Below are positions 46,966 to 59,164 of a stretch of DNA of 64,000 nucleotides, piece after piece. The notes under the pieces are model-generated. The model made no database searches. It was not told where the DNA came from and saw only the letters and a program-made list of their open reading frames with translations. The stretch covers positions 353,170,010-353,234,009 of the forward strand of contig CM042694.1 of NCBI GenBank assembly GCA_023614405.1. The letters run 5' to 3'. A program made the translations under genes and the position numbers. Each line of letters begins with the position of its first letter. The stretch's first letter is position 1. The DNA is from Avena insularis. Taxonomy: Eukaryota > Streptophyta > Magnoliopsida > Poales > Poaceae.

Positions 46966-47149
46966 AATGGGAATACTGCAGCCTCTACACTCAAAGGATG
47001 CACAAATTCCTTTTATTAAAAATCAAGTATCGAGTACAGTTTACAGATCAGATAAGGTTGATACAAACACCAACCATGTGAATAAAGTTAAAGGTCTCAC
47101 AAGAGAAAGCACACATCTCACATGCAAATTATTATGCAAATACTTACTT

Positions 47150-47395
47150 CAAGAACATAGTTTAACCGTAAATTTGGTTAATAATATATAATTATATTTA
47201 ATAATTTTTAACTAATTTATTTATATTCGAAAGACGATTCCAATGGTACAATTATTGTGATATACAATTCATACATTGGTGACCAAATTTATGGTCAAAT
47301 TATTTTCTTCGAGTACGTATTTGTCTAATGAACCGGAATGGAGGTAGTATACAAAATTCCTAGGCAAATCCTTTGAATCAAACGGACCCTAGAGT
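47150..47395. repeat. MITE remnants
   Basis: 47150-47352 resembles a decayed Stowaway (ends ggaatggaggtagtatac). 47353-47395 matches the right end of the 1088-1417 MITE (ggcaaatcctttgaatcaaa followed by cggaccctag), a broken copy with no left end seen. Confidence 0.5.
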
Positions 47396-47689
47396 AGGAG
47401 TGCTTGAAGCAGAGGCCCTGCTCGTGACTGCGCATAGCTTTTCGCAGTAGGGACTACACAGAGTCTGCACCTGGGAAAGGCTGCTGGTATGTTCATACCT
47501 CCTATCACATTCGATGCACTTCCTCTAGCTCGGCTCCTGGCTAGTGTAGCAATAATCATAGAGTAGAGATCGCCAATATTTTTGGCAGGTTCATCTCGTT
47601 CTAAACTGAGATCACCAAAATTTGAATGACATTGGCGGGTTTTTCTTTGAACTACCCGGCATGACGCAATTCAAAAGTTTCGAACCTAC

Positions 47690-48180
47690 CACCAGCGCCC
47701 TTGTGATACATATAAAACACGCTGTATCCCACATCTCTCACTCGACCTCAGAGCCGGAGCATCTCCCATAAACCTAGCCTCGCACCGCCATCCCTCCCTA
47801 CCACCACTACCTCCTCACCAGGTACCGTTGTGAACGAAGGCCACTCCCTTTTTTAGCAAGACGGAGCGGCTTCCCCACGCCGATGACCACCGCGTCAGAG
47901 CGTGCATAGCGTCGCTGGCAAACACGGTACGGTCGCTACAAAGTCCCTTCTACTTCACGGACTCCCTGGTCTCCGGCACCGAAGAAATGGGAAAAAGACA
48001 CGCTCCCCCCCGTTCGACCGCACCAACGCGAAGCGTAAACTCGTCTCCTCCCCATACGAATGTTGTTGCACACTGTATGCTAACTTTCGTTATGCACCTT
48101 ATTACTATCAAAAGTACTTCGTCGTTTGTTGTAGTGTACTGCATCTTGCTCATATACTCGATCGTTACTAAAGTTTGCTA
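47690..48180 (+). other. GC-richer upstream region, possible first exon not resolved
   Basis: GC content rises and short open stretches occur. An ATG at 47883 is followed at once by a stop (TAG), after which the frame stays open for about 45 codons. The candidate donor near 48041 does not match the phase of the exon at 48607, so I do not join them. It could be the promoter or first exon of the 48.6-50.7 kb gene. Confidence 0.35.
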
Positions 48181-48606
48181 GAGCCTCCATTACCATCGTT
48201 ATGAAGCTCCTCTAACATCTATGGAATATCTCCTAAAATGATTCTAGTTGGGGCGTACAGGTTTCTAGATAGCACAGCTGGTATACATCAACTCTAGCTG
48301 ACGTCCTAAGCTGAAGTAGTATGTCATGGCTCCTTGTTTAGAGTATAACCAGGCATGCCCTGCTAGTTATGTTATCAGTATTATAGTCAAGCCTGCAGTT
48401 TAGTCGATTGTATTGGAACTTCATGTGTTTTCTTCTCACTCAGGGTTACATATGATTACAGTACTCATAGCAGAATTACTATACTAGAGTTGTGATGGGG
48501 AATCATTGCTTTTCGAGCCGTCAACCTCTGCAAGAACTCCTAATAATTTCTTCTTTTTTCACATGATTCCATGATAAATCTGAAAAGCTATTTGCTTCCA
48601 ATGCAG

Positions 48607-50693
48607 GAAACAGAGTCAGAACAAGGTCTCGGACTCTACTTAATCTAGTTAAAAATGACAACCAGGCCAAAAAAGACAATAATGCAAAGCATCAGCATAA
48701 AAAGTTTCGTCCTAATCCCACACCAGTTGGTCCAGTTGCACTGGTGTCTACAAATAGAAAAATACATATCCCACAGCCGCCAGTAGCCCATCCGGTTACC
48801 CAGGAAGAATTGGCAGCAGAACCAGTTTCAATAGCAGCTTCTCATCAACGAACTGGTTATGATCTCCCAACGACCTTTGCAAATGAGCTTGACACCAAAT
48901 TTGTTATATGTTCAGAGACTAGTAGTAGCATGCCCTTTTATATGAAATATGTATACATTGATATTTTGATGTAAATTTTTTAGTTGCACTACGACGAAGA
49001 TTAACAAGGGGGCCGACGATGGGAAAAAATCTTGAGCAGATGCTTGAAATAACTAAATCAAGATTTCCAATCACATCTATAGCAGGATTCAGAAGGCCAC
49101 TGGATCCACATGAATCTGCTTATATTGCATTGATCGCAGGCATTTTCGTGAGAAATAATATTCCCATCTTGCCCTCATGGAAACACCACCGAAATACCCT
49201 TGAGCATTTTGAAGGTTTACTGAAGAAGTTACATGTAAGTCCTATGTCTCTTGGACATACTCCATTACTCTATTCCTTGTCTTCTTAGCTTGCCGTTTGT
49301 TATATATGCTCCTCATTGTTGTCTACAGAGACTTTTCATATTCGATGATAATGGCGAGGAAGTAAAGGTTGTTCTCAAAAGCATATTCTCCGCATGTTTC
49401 CTCCAGCACCACAGGCTAAAGAAGCAACACTTCTCTAGCAAGTGTTTTAAGGATGTTACAAGAACATCTCCTATGGATCACATGACAGACGATCAGTGGG
49501 GTTATCTTCTCCACCACTGGCTTGATCAAAAGAATGAGGTATGCTTTCAGAAGACTAAGACTAGATCGCATTGTCAATTCGTATTTGTGCATGTGTTTTA
49601 CAAGTCTCATTTTATAGGCCATCGCTCAAAGGAACTGTTGAAGTGGTAATAAAGTACGAGTACTAAGTCACACCGGATCCCGCAGCATAATTGGGCACCT
49701 CTACCAATTGGTAAGGACCTGTTGTTCTGTACTGTATATTTTAAATAAGTATGTAATTGATGTTGTGGAATATGTATGCATCTTATCTTTCAACCTCGGT
49801 TTCCACCATGTGATGCAATTTATTTTCGCCCGTCCAAATGCAGACGAAGTCTAATGGGGATCCAAAAAAACAGTTGACTATGCTGGAGAAATTTTAGGGA
49901 TGCCAGACGGATAGATATGGTGTCATTGTAAAGAAAGTTGTTGTAAGCCTTCTCTGCATTTTGTGATGTTGCACTTACCGTGATTTGTACGTATAAGTTT
50001 GATATGCAACCTTGCTTGGACTGCTTCTCAGTATTTTTTCATTTCCCTTCATAATTTGCAACTATAGTCAGTTTTAGTTATGAATTGTACAAACAGTTGG
50101 CATATCATGCACCTCACAGTGTTTACACAGGAAGCCACATTTATAGTCTTGTTAGTAAATGACATCAAAAAAGATACACGACAAAAAGATCTTTTTACTG
50201 AAGTGTATAAGATGCGTTATCAGCACTACCAATTATAGTAGTTCATGCACATGTTAAACCTGTCTGCATGTTTCTATGTAGTAACTCCACTTCTCTTACA
50301 CATGTCTATCGACTGAAAACTTTCCAGGCTAAATTGAAAGAGGAGCTGGCAAATCCTGAGAAAGACTGTTTAGTAAAAACTCCAAAAGAATGTGTGGATT
50401 TATTTTCCAAGGTACTACAACGCAGTGCTATAGCCAAGAATATGTTGCTATGTAATGCTGGGTTCACAGCGATCTCGTCAAATTCCAAGTTCAAGTTCAA
50501 GTCCAACTCCAAGGCCATTTCTTTGCATATTCAAGTTCTAGAGGAACAACTCCAAGATGAACAATCGTTATCATTTGCCCTAAGTGTATACAATGAACGT
50601 TTGATTACAAAGTTAGAAGCAATTTTAATTCGGCTGGAGCACTCCATAGAAAATAAGGAGAAAGTCATGAAGATGCTCAATATTTGTGGTTGA
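48607..50693 (+). pseudogene. Multi-exon gene resembling plant Ptta/En/Spm (Transposase_24, TNPA-type) protein
   Basis: Exons: 48607 to about 48912 (NRVRTRSRTLLNLVKND onwards), 48984-49234 (LTRGPTMGKNLEQMLEITKS, IAGFRRPLDPHESAYIALIA), 49329-49538 (RLFIFDDNGEEVKVVLKSIF, MTDDQWGYLLHHWLDQKNE), 49618-49710 (AIAQRN, later VLSHTGSRSIIGHLYQL), 49844-49942, 50328-50693 (AKLKEELANPEKDC then a helical C terminus). From 49329 on, exon lengths are multiples of three and all junctions GT-AG in phase 0. The RGPT-G-RRP start, a W-x-x-L block and an HTGSRS motif are what I associate with Transposase_24 proteins. In-frame TGA at 49639-49641 and TAG at 49895-49897. The first exon and the 48.9-kb junction are uncertain. 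Likely a CACTA regulatory-type protein or derived gene. Confidence 0.65.
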
Positions 50694-51299
50694 GCACTAA
50701 CAGCTAAGGTCAGTCCCTTTGTCGTGAAATGGAACTTGAAGCTGAAAGTATTTGTTAGTGCACTAGTATGCACTTGTTATGAACTTGGTTTGTTTCCTTG
50801 TTGCAACATGTCTTTAATTTGTATGGTGGATGCACCAATATGTACTAGTGTGATACAGCACATTATGTTACAAGTGCTGCTGTCCTGGATCATTGATCAT
50901 GAGGTTCAGGTTCTCAAAACAATGCCTTAGCCATTTGTTGCACACCATATTCATACGTGTCATGTGATAAATGGAAATATATTTTTGAATCGGAGCTCAA
51001 CATTTTCTTTCACGTCTGAATGGATTGATGAACAGATGGAGTATGACCCGCAAAAAAAAGACCTTATACAATTTTTATGTTCTGTTACTTGGAGTAGTCA
51101 CATTCAAAACCGTACTAGAGCCACAAATCCTCCCACCATCCCCCATAATATTTTTGAATCCGAGATCATGGTATCCAATTTTCTACCCCTCCTTCCAGAA
51201 AAAGGCTACTGAGCAAGGTCCTGGATGATTAGTTGATGTGACCAGGCCTTGGATTCCAGAACAGAGGGAAGTACGGTCTACTAGCAGTTATTACTTGGA
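50694..51299. other. 3' flank of the transposase-like gene, no further gene
   Basis: AT-rich, with diffuse similarity to the tandem repeat below (caaaaccgtactagagcc near 51110). No supported ORF. Confidence 0.4.
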
Positions 51300-52690
51300 C
51301 TGTCACCTAATTCAAATTCTGAATCGAGAGGCAAAAGCTCCCGCCTACATGAAATATTTGGGTCCCATGTTTAATCTTTCATATACTGTGAAATTCCGTT
51401 TGACCTATCATACTGATGACCAATGGCGATTGTGAAATTGCTGGTTGGGTGGTCGGGTTCGCTCGTAAATTTTGTTACTAGGACTATAGCCAAATTCAAA
51501 ATCTTAATCAAGGGTAAAAACCTACAACCCAAACAATTTCGCAGATGGAGTAAACATTATTTTTTCTATGGGAATTTTTTTATTTCTAAAAATAGGGAGT
51601 AGCATTTTTTTTCAAATTATTACTTGTACTCTAGCCAAATTCAAAATCTCAGTTGAGCGGCAAAATTTACCAATGTTCTGCGCAATTATGTAATGGATTG
51701 TCAGTTGATGTGACTCTCGGCCTTCAATTCCTGACCAGATAGCGTACTAGTCTACAACTATATTTTTCTATTGTTACTTTGTCGCTAGCGAAATTCAAAA
51801 TCGTAAAATCGAGCGGCAAAATTCCAACCAACTCATATGCATTTCCGCCCCTCTGTTTCAAATATTTTCAGCCAAAATCTCCCACCGACGGAGTACCATT
51901 TTTCTAGTATTACTTGGACTCTTGCCAAATTCAAAATCTCAATTGAGCGGCAAAATCACACACCGACCTTAAAGTATTTCCCACCCCACCATTTCAAAAA
52001 CTTTGAACAAAATCTCCGACCACGGAATACCATTTTTCTATTATTATTATTTGTCCTGTAGCCATATTCAAAATCTCTATCGAGCGGCAAAACACACACC
52101 GACCTTGAGAATTTCCCGCCCCACCGTTTCAAAAACTTTGAGGCAAAATATCCCATCGTGGAGTACCATTTTTATATTACAGTATTATTATTTGTCCGGT
52201 AGCCAAATTCAAAATCTCAATCGGGCGGCAAATTCACACACCGACCTTGAAGCATTTCCCACCCTGCCGTTTCAGAAACTTTGAGGCAAAATCTCCCACC
52301 GTGGTGAATCATTTTTCTATTATTATTATTTGTCCGGTAGCCAAATTCAAAATCTCAATCGGGCGGCAAATTCACACACCGACCTTGAAGCATTTCCCAC
52401 CCTGCCGTTTCAAAAACTTTGAGGCAAAATCTCCCACCGTGGAGAATCATTTTTCTATTATTATTATTTGTCCGATAGCCAAAATCAAAATCTTGGTCGA
52501 GCAGCAAAATCACAGACCGACCTTGAAGCATTTCCCGACCCAACGTTTCAAAAACTTTGAGGCAAAATCTCCCACTGGGGGATTACCATTTTTCTATTAT
52601 TAGCCAAATTCAAAATCTCAATCGAGCGGCAAAACCAGAGACCGACTTTGGAGAATTTCGCCCCCCCCATTTCAAAAACTTTTGACGTTA
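51300..52690 (+). repeat. Tandem array, about 138-bp units
   Basis: Units begin ccaaattcaaaatctcaatc with gagcggcaaaat and contain a gtttcaaaaactttgaggca block and a 'ctattattattatttgtcc' end. Well-conserved starts: 51926, 52063, 52204, 52342, 52480 and a shorter 52606; upstream ones (51791, 51635, 51490, 51308) are progressively decayed. Copies at 52204, 52342 and 52480 are most alike, suggesting recent expansion. Read-through frames such as 52247-52603 are a by-product of the period and are not called as a gene. Confidence 0.88.
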
Positions 52691-52789
52691 AAATTCCCTT
52701 TCTACCCATTGTTTCGACGCCCTATGGCACGCGAAAGTCGGTAGCTTGGGGGCATGATCATAATTATTTTTTCTGTTCACCTCCATAGT

Positions 52790-53337
52790 CCTGATTCACA
52801 TAGTTTTTCCAGCTGGCCCTCCCAAAATCCTAGGCTTCTCTCCCATGCCCTCACCTCCACGACCACCGCGCGCACCGCCCGGTGGCAATTCCATGGCTGC
52901 CGGAGACGCTTCATCGATGCCCACCCCATCAGATCTAGTTCACCAGGTCTCTCGGCCACTCCACTAGAGCTGTGGTCTCGCTGACCGCGCCTATGACGTC
53001 GTCGACCACCGACGCTCTGCTTCCCCTCCGCCGAAAGCTACCCAACCGTATCGGAGCAGCTTCACCGTTGTCAACTAGATGGGATCTAGTTCAACAAGTT
53101 CCATGTCCAGTGCTCCAGACTAGCTACACGGTTGTCGGCGTTGACTGCACCGGCATCGACCGCCCAAGATCTGCTTCCCTGACGCCAACATCCACCAAAC
53201 CCGCAGCACCCTCGATGACCTGGACGTCACTCGCACGGTACCGACAATGCTTAGACGCCTCTCCGACCAAGGTAACCAAATCTCCAACCCGTTTTTGTTT
53301 TGTCAGCGGTATAGCAGGTTCAAGCCCGTCAGAGTGA
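52790..53337 (+). other. GC-rich, exon-like region of unknown gene
   Basis: GC-rich with an open 121-codon frame (52972-53337) rich in Thr/Ser/Pro and a 25-codon frame from the ATG at 52893. A donor-like site (CCAAG|GTAACC) follows near 53270. No recognisable domain. It could be a 5' exon of a gene whose other exons I cannot place, or part of the CACTA element. Confidence 0.35.
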
Positions 53338-53834
53338 ACTGCATTTTTGTAATCGTGCTAGTACATGCAAGTCACTCGGCACGCATGTTCTTCGTGCTAG
53401 TACATACAATGTCATTAGACATGTTGGTTTGCATTCGCTGCTCTACCAATTTCAAGTCATGCACATGTCTGTTATATTGTCATGCACATGTTCTTATCTT
53501 AGTTGCTCCGTACACCAGTAATTGCCTGCTATTGTGTAGTTCTTGCACAATGTAATGTCAGTGGAAAGTATTAGTGTGGATTCCTTGCTCCACAACTGAC
53601 TCTATCTGGTTATTCCTGAGCTAAGTTCCTGCTATTATTTCCTCCCTGGCATCGTTCTGCTACCCTATAGTACCCTTTCAAACTCTTCGTACTAGTTCAA
53701 TTATAATTTTGTTGTTGTCATCTGGTTCTTCAAGAGCTGCAACACTAACTATTTTCTTTTTCTTTGCGTAGAGCTCAAAAAGGCAACACTGAACATGTTG
53801 GTTTGCACAGCCTACAGGTCCACCAGTGATGCCA

Positions 53835-54345
53835 TTATATATTTTCTGTATCTGGTGTTGGTTCGTCCTAATCAACGGCATAATTATTCTTTACTATATA
53901 GTTCATTCATGTTTTCCATTCCTACTCACAAGTTCTGGTATGTTGTGGTTATAATTTCTATGTGGTTCATTCTTAGCTATGACAGTAACTGCATGCCATT
54001 GTGTAGCTCACCGCAAATTCTGAGTCACCCAATGTCTCTTGCATTCTAGGAGATACCACTCCTTCCATATATATTTGCTGAAATGACCTGGCTAGTTTAT
54101 ACTAAAATTCTAAGAAACACTTTTTTGATTGCTCATTTCATTGTTGGCATACTTGTCTAATGCTTGTTTGTCCTGTTCTACAGGATGACAAGCCACACCA
54201 TTATATCTCGTATCTGGTTCTGGTTCATCCTAGGCAATGACATAACTATCCTCTACTATATAGTTCATTCATGGTTTGCATTCTTGCTCTACAAGTTTGT
54301 ATTATGCAGTTATAATTCCTATCTGGTTCATTCTTAGCTATGAGT
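53835..54345 (+). repeat. Local duplication, about 150 bp, two copies
   Basis: 53835-53985 and 54196-54345 share ttattctttactatatagtt / ctatcctctactatatagtt, tcattcatg, and ttataatttctatgtggttc / ttataattcctatctggttc blocks. AT-rich with no supported ORF. A helical stretch near 54480-54560 was too short to call. Confidence 0.65.
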
Positions 54346-54769
54346 AGTTTGTCTTCTTTGTTGTATTAACTTGTTATTAGTTAGTTTCAGACTGCAATTA
54401 TTGCTATCACCACCAGAGAGGGGACTGCAAGATCATATCTCAAGGCGGTTTTCCAATGTAGCTGTCACACTCAAAGGGAGATGCAGTTGATGGATTAAGA
54501 AAGCAAATTGAGGACTCTGTTATCAACTTGATTGGCAACTTAAATGCTGAATTTTCTTTCCCTTTTGTTCATAATATGTAATATTTTTAAGAAGTTTAAT
54601 GTAATATCTAGATAACTCGCATAGGCCATGTAGGCATTTAGTTGACGCTGTCCACGAATGGCGGTACCATAACTGCGCCAGCCAGGTCGATCAGGTAACT
54701 ATATAGGGTTTTGTTATTTGCCCTTCTTTTATTGCGCCTTCCATGAACAGTAAAAGATGATCGCTAATT

Positions 54770-55738
54770 ATACTCCTTTTATGATATTTTCATGGCCTTC
54801 AGAATTACCAAAACAGTAACGACAACTGGGTAGAAACGAGAATAGACAAAACAAGAATGGCAAAAAAGAATAGGCCAAAACAAAGAATGACCAAAACAGT
54901 AACATGCAAAGCAGCCGCATGCCAAAATAGTAGCAGACCAGAACAGTAGCAACCCAGCACAGTAACAGGCCAGAACAGTAACATACCAGAAAAGCAAACA
55001 GGCTAGAACAGAAGCAGGCCTGAACAATAGCAGCGAGCAGCGGCGATAAGCACGAACGGGCCCGGAATAAGAAGAGCCACAATAGAACGGACATGAGCAG
55101 TAGACGGCCAAAATAGTAACGAGACAAAATAGTAAAAGGCCAGAACAGTATTGGACCTTCTCTAAAGTGGGTCATTTGTAGGCGGCCCATGACGAGCTGT
55201 GAGAACAGTGACGGGCTGAAAGTGGGCTTTAACAGTATCGGGCCTACTTGTCGCAGACTGTTAACAGGCTGCATAGTGTTCGAAAACTATGGGCTTTTGT
55301 AGGCCAAAACAGTAACGGGCCTGACATTCGCGGGCCGCTGCTTGCCAAATCTTTGGGCCCATTTCAAACAGTGTCGAACAAAATAGTAAAGGGCCGTAAT
55401 CTTATTGGGTTCTCTTGATGGGCCGATCCACTTAATTGTGAGCAGGCCTTGGCTGGGCCTGGCTTCTACCACAGTTTCTATGGCTGTTAACGGTATTTGC
55501 CACGTGGAATTTTGCATGACGTCAGCAGTCAACGCGGCTAGCGAATAGATCTACGACGGAAGAAGTTTTCGTGGCTGAAGAGTGCGATCCGCCATGGTCA
55601 GGAAAAAAACCGTGGTAGATTCTTTTGTGACGAGGCTTTTACCACGAGGGCATCCGTCGTAGAAGAGTTTTTAGCCACGAAAAACGGGCCTTCAACCATG
55701 AAAATCATCCATTGTAAAAGCCAACTTTTCTTGTAGTG
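54770..55738. mobile_element. Right end of a CACTA (En/Spm) element with subterminal repeats
   Basis: Ends at ttttcttgtagtg (complement of CACTACAAGAAAA), the CACTA terminal motif. Inward lies a long subterminal region with at least 14 short repeats built on a(a/g)aa(c/t)agtaac, often joined to ggcc or gggcc, from 54809 to about 55390. Nearer the end are blocks such as gccacgaaaaacgggcc. The flank after 55738 is the alpha repeat (tttgccagtcttg), whose match elsewhere in the window suggests insertion into alpha. The left end was not found; the transposase-like gene at 48.6-50.7 kb could belong to this element. Confidence 0.8.
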
Positions 55739-55741
55739 TTT

Positions 55742-56540
55742 GCCAGTCTTGATCCAACGGTCAATGTTCAAATAAGTTAATCCCTACACTATGTAGTGGT
55801 GGTATGCATGGTATTGTAAGAGATAAGAGACAAAGATAAAGGTAAGATAAGAAGTACTGTGAATGGCCGATCTAATCGTAGGAAGCGAGGTGCTTTGAGA
55901 GTTAACACCGTGGGTAGAATTACAATTTACATCAAGGACCTCATAAAAATGAAAATTGCATCCAAGTCCATGCATTTAGCACAAGGACGACCCTGAAACT
56001 AAGCAATCAAGTGTGTGTTTTTATCTAGAGGTTACGTATACTAGTGGTCATCATGCTAAAGACTATTAGTAGAATCTTTCTAGATGCTAAGAATGGAAAA
56101 GAAGATCCAACGGTTAGCAATGTTTGGATTTGCCAGTCTTGATCCAACGATCAATGCTCAAAGTTAATCCATACACTATTTGTAGTGCGTGGTATGGTAC
56201 GGTATTGTAAGAGATAGGACAAGATAAAGATAAGATAATAAGAAGTACTACGAATGGCCGATCTAATGGTTGGTCTAGTAGGTGCAATGTGCTTGAGAGT
56301 GAACACGGTCGGTGGAAGTACAAGTTACATATCAAGGACCTCATAAAAAATGAAAATTGCATCCAAGTCCATGCATTTAGCACAAGGACCCTAAAACTAA
56401 GCAATGAAGTGTGTGTTTTGAGGTTTGTGCATACTAGTGTTCATCGTTCTCATCAAGACTATTAGTAGAATCTTTTTAGATGCTAGGAATGGAAAAGAAG
56501 ATCCAACAGTTAGCAAAATGTTTGGATTTGTGAATCTTGA
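55742..56540 (+). repeat. Two tandem alpha-related units
   Basis: Units starting gccagtcttgatccaacggt (55742) and gccagtcttgatccaacgat (56131) run on through caaggacctcataaaa and tgcatttagcacaagga to about 56110 and 56500. Period about 390 bp. The unit is an alpha core with an extra tail. Confidence 0.8.
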
Positions 56541-56544
56541 TCCA

Positions 56545-57890
56545 ACTTGTCGTCAAAACTCTCATTGGATGGTTTCTCATATATTAATTGTGACCCCCGA
56601 TGGGTACCTCCAAAAGTTTTTTCGTAGAACTTTACAGTAACCCAAAATTTACTTATACTAGTTCAAATCTGACCTATTTTCGATAAATCGACATAAAGTC
56701 ATTCAAGTGGGTGGAGTTAGGTAGGCAGTTTTGAATTGGATCCATAGTACCAATCGTGACCGTTGGGCTGTTAGATCCAATGGTTCAGAGTAGTTGGATT
56801 CGTGTTGAACAATATTAATATAATTAATGTATATTAATATACTTAATGTTGGCATTTTTCTCTAACATGACTATTGGTTAATAACAACTTAATGTTCGTT
56901 AAATCACATTCCATACAGTATATACGAGTGTGACACGTGCCTGTGTGTGTGTGTGCGTGTGTGTGTGTGTGAAAACTTTGGCTCGTGGCATTTATTTAGA
57001 TCAATATTCTTCGGACTTCCTTTATGGGAGAGAATGATCATGACATCACTCGGAAAATTGAGAATGTCCTTTCCTGGTAGTTGGAAACTCACACCGACGA
57101 CATTGTTTACTACAAGAAGATGCACCCATCTACCTCTGAAAAGACATTTAATTCAAGAGCAGTCTATCATGCTTACTTGTAGCTCAAGTCTAACTTAATT
57201 TCATTAAATTGATGCAAAATCTTAGTAAGAAGTTGAACCGTACCTATATATCATCAAAACTCTTGGTGGTTTCCCATATATTAATTGACCCCTCCCCCCT
57301 ATATATATGGGTACCTCCAAGAGAGATCTTTCATCAAACTTTCGAAGCAACCTACAATTTACTTTTGGCAGTTCAATTTGTACCTAATAATTTTGATAAA
57401 TCAGCATAAAAGCAATCAAGTGGGCGAAGTTAGCTAGGAAGTTTGAGAACTCATAAAACATGGGAAATCGTAAGTACAACATGTTGGTCCACAATATATG
57501 TCTGAAAACTTGCCTCGTGTGTCATTCAAATCCATATTCTTCAGACTTGCTTTATGGGAAAGAACAATCTCGTCATCACACTCGGAAAATTGAGAATGTT
57601 CTTTCCTGAGATAGTAGGAAACTCATAGTGATGGAATTATTTACTACAACAAGATGCACCTATAAACCTCCGAAAAGACATTTAATTCAAGAGCAATCTA
57701 TATCGCGTTACTTGTAGCTCAAGTTTGACCTAATTTCGTTAAATTGTCAAGATGCAAAATCTATCTTAGCAAGAAGTTAAATCTATTGTCTGACCTCTTG
57801 GTGTTTTGTGATATATTAATTGACCCCTCGATGGGTACCTCCAAAAGCTTTTTTAAAAAACTTTCAAAGCAACCTACAATTTTCTTAGAC
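56545..57890 (+). repeat. Tandem repeat, about 530-bp period (two copies plus a fragment)
   Basis: 56971-57502 and 57503-57890 share cggaaaattgagaatgt, gatgcacc, aaaagacatttaattcaaga and a tgggtacctccaa block; a partial third copy of the last block is at 56560-56720. A beta repeat copy lies between at 56720-56940. A (GT)n tract (56942-56970) precedes the first copy. ORFs inside are not shared between copies and are not called. Confidence 0.8.
56942..56970 (+). repeat. Microsatellite (GT)n, imperfect
   Basis: About 14 GT units with one GC interruption. Likely polymorphic. Confidence 0.9.
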
Positions 57891-58159
57891 ACCAGGCTAG
57901 TTAATTTCTAAGCTACGTATAGTAAGGGCGTGTGCAGTGTCTAGAAGTAGCTATGAAAACTACTTTTGGTCCATCGTTTAGAACTGAAGTGGGTCCACAC
58001 AACCATGGTAAAAAGAAAAAACAGACTGTTATCCCTTGAATAGTGGGCCCTCCCAATTGATTCTCTTAGACATAAGTCTAGCACTAGAATCACCTTGAAG
58101 AATCTTCTTGTCAGCACTACCCACTCCACCGTTAAGATATATGTTTAAGAATTGACACC
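57891..58159. other. Intergenic, no gene seen
   Basis: Unique AT-rich sequence; only short openings on either strand. Confidence 0.4.
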
Positions 58160-59150
58160 GTGCTTGCTTTGATGTCTAGGGCCAATGGGATGACTACCGT
58201 GGGGCCCCATTGTTATTAGTGGTCTAGTTATATCCTAAGAAGCCAATGAATGTTAGCTCTAACTCCTCTAGCTCTTCCTTCTCGATGAAGCCTCGACGCT
58301 CGACTTTGAACGATGGTTAAGAGGGCAGTAGGTGCCTATGGTGACTTCATCAAGCTCAAGCCACCCGCACCGGACAGTCTGAAGACACAATCTTTCGGAG
58401 GTGCTCATAGGGGTAGGATGTGCGTTCATGCGTTCATAGGGGTGAGTGTGTGTATGCATTTGTGAGCGTGTGTTTTGTAGTGGATTTTCGCAATGAGAGA
58501 GATGGGCCTTCTGTTTGTATTAAGTTTTGATCGGTTTTCCCCAAGTAATTGTAATGGTCACTAGTGTCTAGGGTATATGGGCTCACTACCAAGGGCCACA
58601 TTATTAGTGGTTCAATTACATCCCATAGCAGCCAACAAATATGAGCTCCAACCCCCTACCACTTCCTTCGCCATGAAGCCTCGATGCTTGACTTTGAAGG
58701 ATGGTTATGAGGGTAGTGATAGGCGATGTTCCCGTCAATATATAGCGAGGTGCCTATGGTGACTTTGTCAAGCTCAAGCCCCGCGGGATCAGTGTCAAGA
58801 TCCAGTCTTTTTGAAGTGCTCATAGGTGTAGGGTGTGCGTACCTGCATTCATATGGGTGAGTGTGTGTACGCATTTGTGAGCGTCTCCATTTTGTAATGG
58901 GTTTTCGCAAAAAGAGAGGGTGGCCTTTGGTTTATTTATGGAGTTTTGATATATTTTCCAAAAGTACTCCATGTAATGCAAGTCAAACTAGGTGAGTGAT
59001 GTTTGGGGGCCCATGGGCTCTCTAGTGCGGGCCCCAGTTATCAGTTGTCGAGTTAAATCCAATACGGAGTAGTAGACAACGAATGTGAGGATCGGCTCCC
59101 CTACCTCTTCCTTATCCATGAAGCCTCTGCGCTAGGCTTTGAAGGCGCGT
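58160..59150 (+). repeat. Tandem repeat, about 400-430 bp period, three units (third partial)
   Basis: Units at about 58160, 58556 and 58986. Shared blocks: atgaagcctcgacgctcgac, ggtgcctatggtgact, caagctcaagcc, gtgctcataggggtag and gtgagtgtgtgta with tgtgagcgt. The block resembles the 3' end of dispersed grass non-LTR elements, but I see no LINE ORF. The third unit lacks the tail. Confidence 0.75.
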
Positions 59151-59164
59151 TCTTTTTTCGAGCA

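Noticed and set aside
52247..52603. 118-codon frame across the tandem array
   Set aside because: Created by unit length being a multiple of three; no start context, no domain.
51300..52690. CRISPR-like array
   Set aside because: Units of about 138 bp are contiguous and diverged with no unique spacers; a plant tandem repeat.
54768..55274. 168-codon minus-strand frame rich in Leu/Phe/Cys
   Set aside because: Produced by the CACTA subterminal repeats; membrane-like look comes from composition.
57110..57130. Second CACTA terminus (actacaagaagatg)
   Set aside because: Lacks the full CACTACAAGAAAA and occurs inside a local tandem repeat unit.
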